Made by a program: the position numbers and the translations under genes
Shown: positions 62,196 to 64,000 of the stretch, in pieces
How positions within the stretch are numbered: the first letter of the stretch is position 1
Layout of the letters: each line of letters opens with the position of its first letter
Source of the DNA: JACMLD01 sp038207265
GTDB taxonomy: Bacteria > Bacteroidota > Bacteroidia > Chitinophagales > Chitinophagaceae
Reading direction: 5' to 3'
Assembly (NCBI GenBank): GCA_038207265.1
Contig: JBBQZZ010000010.1
Coordinates: 1-64,000, forward strand
Length of the DNA stretch: 64,000 nucleotides
The notes under the pieces: model-generated
The model's input: only the letters and a program-made list of their open reading frames with translations
Database searches by the model: none
What the model was told of the DNA's origin: nothing

Positions 62196-64000
62196 CTATT
62201 GTATTTTTTCCTTGTCCGGCGTTTTCACCCCAATTACAGGCAATTGCTTTTCATGAATGGCCTTATTTAATTTTGGCAAATCTTCCTTCATTATTTTTTT
62301 CAATTTATTCAATTCTGCATCGCACTTGCCGGCAATATCTTCATAAACTTCTTTAGACTGCCTGGAAGGAGCCACGTTGCCGCTGTTGGCAGCACCAAAT
62401 ACTCCGCTTAATTTATCATTCAGGCGTATTGGATAATTCAAAACATCCTGTCCGCTCTTTGATTTGGTCTGGTACAATGTTTCTTCAATAGCCGTCAGTT
62501 GCTTATTGATGGTGTCTGTCATCTGTTTGATTTCCTTTGGCGTTTCTGCATCCCACCTTGTTGTATAATCATTCATCTGGCTTCGCACCGCCCGAATATC
62601 TTTTATACTTTTCTGAATTTCGCTAAATTTATCGCGCACTTTTAATAAAAATCCAACCTGCTCATCGTAGTCGGCCTGCGTTATTTTATAATTTGGATCC
62701 GCTTTTACGTCAAAACTTACCTCTGTAGAATCGTTACCCACTTTGATTTTTGCAAAATGTTTACCCGGAGCTGTCAGAATTCCATTCGGCACACCGTTCC
62801 ATAATATCATTCCATCTGCTTTTTCAGCAGCGGGATATTCAAAATTCCAGACAAACTGGTTCATGCCTTTCACAATGTCCATTTTGCTTTCAGTTTCTTT
62901 GGCTGTTGTGCTGAAAGAATTGATTTGTTTGTGGTCCTTGTCCATAATCACCACCGATGCCTTTGTTGAATCATTTATATCTTTTACAAAAAAATTAATG
63001 ACCGCGCCTACTGGTGGATTCTTACCAGCATTATGTGCTGTTCCTCCAAAAAAACGGAATGGAATGCCCTGCATCCTGAAAGCAGGATTCACATCAAATA
63101 CATGCAGGCTTTTATTTGTTATCTCCTTATTCATTTGTTGAATAATACCCAAATCATCTAAAACCCAGAATGCGCGACCCTGTGTGGCTACAATCAGATC
63201 ATTTTCTTTGATGGTTAAATCTGTAATTGGCACTTCGGGGAGATTCAATTGAAATTTTTTCCAATTGGCTCCCTCATCATAACTGATGTACATACCATAC
63301 TCAGTACCCGCATATAATAAACCAGCTCGTTTGTGATCTGCACGGAGGCACCGGGTAAAATGCATCTTGTTTATTCCGTTTGTGATCAAACTCCAGGTTT
63401 TCCCATAATCTTCTGTCTTGTAGATATATGGAGTATAGTCATCACTTTTATACTTTGTTCCAACAAAATAGGCAGTTCCTTTCTTAAACGGATCCGCTTC
63501 AATGCAATTCCACATCATCCACTTCGGACAATCTTTAGGTGTTACATTTTCCCAATGCGCGCCACCGTCTTTACTTACTGATACTACGCCATCATCACTA
63601 CCGGTCCAGAGAAGATCTTTTTCAAGCGGACTTTCAATGGCAGTGAAAATGGTGCAATAATATTCAACACTGGTATTGTCTTGCGTAATAGGACCACCAC
63701 TTGATTTCTGGCGGCTCTTATCGTTGGTGGTTAAATCGCCTGACAATGCTTTCCAACTGGCACCATCATCTTCTGTTGCAAAAAGAACATTTCCTGCACA
63801 GTATAATTTTTTTGGATTGTGCGGAGAAAAGAAAATAGGGAAGTTCCATTGAAAGCGATATTTCTGCACATCTGCACCGGCTCCCATGGGGTTATCTGGC
63901 CAAACACTGATGGCCCTGTTCTCTCCTGTCTTATGATCTAACCGTGACAAGTAACCGCCGTAGTTACCGCCGTAAACGATATCCGGATTCAGCGGGTCTG
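62196..64000 (-). CDS. BNR/sortilin-like repeat protein, C-terminal part (runs off the window)
   Basis: The frame is open to base 64000, giving about 601 visible residues; an apparent start at 63950 is only an internal TTG. It carries BNR-type beta-propeller repeats (FATEDDGASWKALSGDLT, VSVSKDGGAHWENVTP, YISYDEGANWKKFQLNLP), then a beta-sandwich (GKHFAKIKVGNDSTEVSF) and a coiled helical tail. Such large proteins are commonly secreted in Bacteroidota and annotated as sortilin-like or glycosyl-hydrolase-like. No catalytic residues can be assigned. Confidence 0.85.
   Translation of the reverse strand, partial: DPLNPDIVYGGNYGGYLSRLDHKTGENRAISVWPDNPMGAGADVQKYRFQWNFPIFFSPHNPKKLYCAGNVLFATEDDGASWKALSGDLTTNDKSRQKSSGGPITQDNTSVEYYCTIFTAIESPLEKDLLWTGSDDGVVSVSKDGGAHWENVTPKDCPKWMMWNCIEADPFKKGTAYFVGTKYKSDDYTPYIYKTEDYGKTWSLITNGINKMHFTRCLRADHKRAGLLYAGTEYGMYISYDEGANWKKFQLNLPEVPITDLTIKENDLIVATQGRAFWVLDDLGIIQQMNKEITNKSLHVFDVNPAFRMQGIPFRFFGGTAHNAGKNPPVGAVINFFVKDINDSTKASVVIMDKDHKQINSFSTTAKETESKMDIVKGMNQFVWNFEYPAAEKADGMILWNGVPNGILTAPGKHFAKIKVGNDSTEVSFDVKADPNYKITQADYDEQVGFLLKVRDKFSEIQKSIKDIRAVRSQMNDYTTRWDAETPKEIKQMTDTINKQLTAIEETLYQTKSKSGQDVLNYPIRLNDKLSGVFGAANSGNVAPSRQSKEVYEDIAGKCDAELNKLKKIMKEDLPKLNKAIHEKQLPVIGVKTPDKEKIQ

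Noticed and set aside
1..64000. tRNA, rRNA and riboswitch genes
   Set aside because: No tRNA-like T-loop/acceptor pattern, rRNA segment or known riboswitch core was recognised in the intergenic regions.

Overview
This 64 kb window comes from a Bacteroidota chromosome, most likely of the Chitinophagaceae type. The evidence is the 14-gene nuo cluster with a short NuoG, TonB/ExbD proteins of Bacteroidota architecture, a short RpoD-like sigma factor (291 aa), promoter words of the TAnnTTTG type, an almost complete lack of Shine-Dalgarno sequences, and DUF5916 and metzincin-type secreted proteins. No rRNA, tRNA or CRISPR array was seen.

Layout. 1-3.0 kb: the right end of an integrative element. 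It holds a truncated Type ISP-like restriction-modification/helicase gene, a tyrosine integrase and an excisionase-like regulator, and it abuts the 3' end of mnmE. 3.1-10.5 kb: mnmE, an ExbB-ExbD-ExbD-TonB operon and a divergent secreted zinc metalloprotease. 10.5-11 kb: a duplicated structured repeat. 11-14.5 kb: an ABC permease, then an AT-rich cassette with a Dam-like DNA methyltransferase and a PD-(D/E)xK restriction enzyme. 14.6-28.9 kb: the complete nuoA-N operon for respiratory complex I on the minus strand. Its spacers carry hairpins, repeats and a decayed GxxExxY gene between inverted repeats.

29-32.8 kb: a second TonB locus (TonB, small membrane protein, PstS-like lipoprotein, TPR protein) that looks like the missing half of the first. 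33-45.8 kb: housekeeping genes, including a low-molecular-weight phosphatase, hisS, DinB-fold protein, thiolase, rlmN, two pseudouridine synthases, an amidohydrolase, 1-Cys peroxiredoxin, DNA polymerase IV, rimM and rpsP. 46-48.3 kb: ffh and rpoD. 48.6-57.5 kb: a START-like protein, an LptF/G permease, a Tat-type superoxide dismutase, a CDF metal transporter, an Lrp regulator, an EamA exporter, an M20 peptidase, an S4 protein and trmD. 57.5-64 kb: a DUF5916 outer-membrane protein, a 5'-truncated RND-pump remnant, a methyltransferase and a partial BNR/sortilin-like repeat protein.

How it fits together: complex I builds the proton gradient, and the two TonB loci flanking it would spend that gradient on outer-membrane transport. 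Translation and RNA-modification genes (mnmE, hisS, rlmN, rsuA/rluA-type, rimM, rpsP, ffh, trmD) are frequent. Two unrelated restriction-modification systems within 15 kb mark the accessory spots. The observations most worth checking are the phased 10-bp array beside the excisionase gene, the GxxExxY/inverted-repeat relic inside the nuo operon, the duplicated hairpin element at 10.6 kb, and the recurrent TAnnTTTR-N4/5-start-codon arrangement that suggests leaderless mRNAs.
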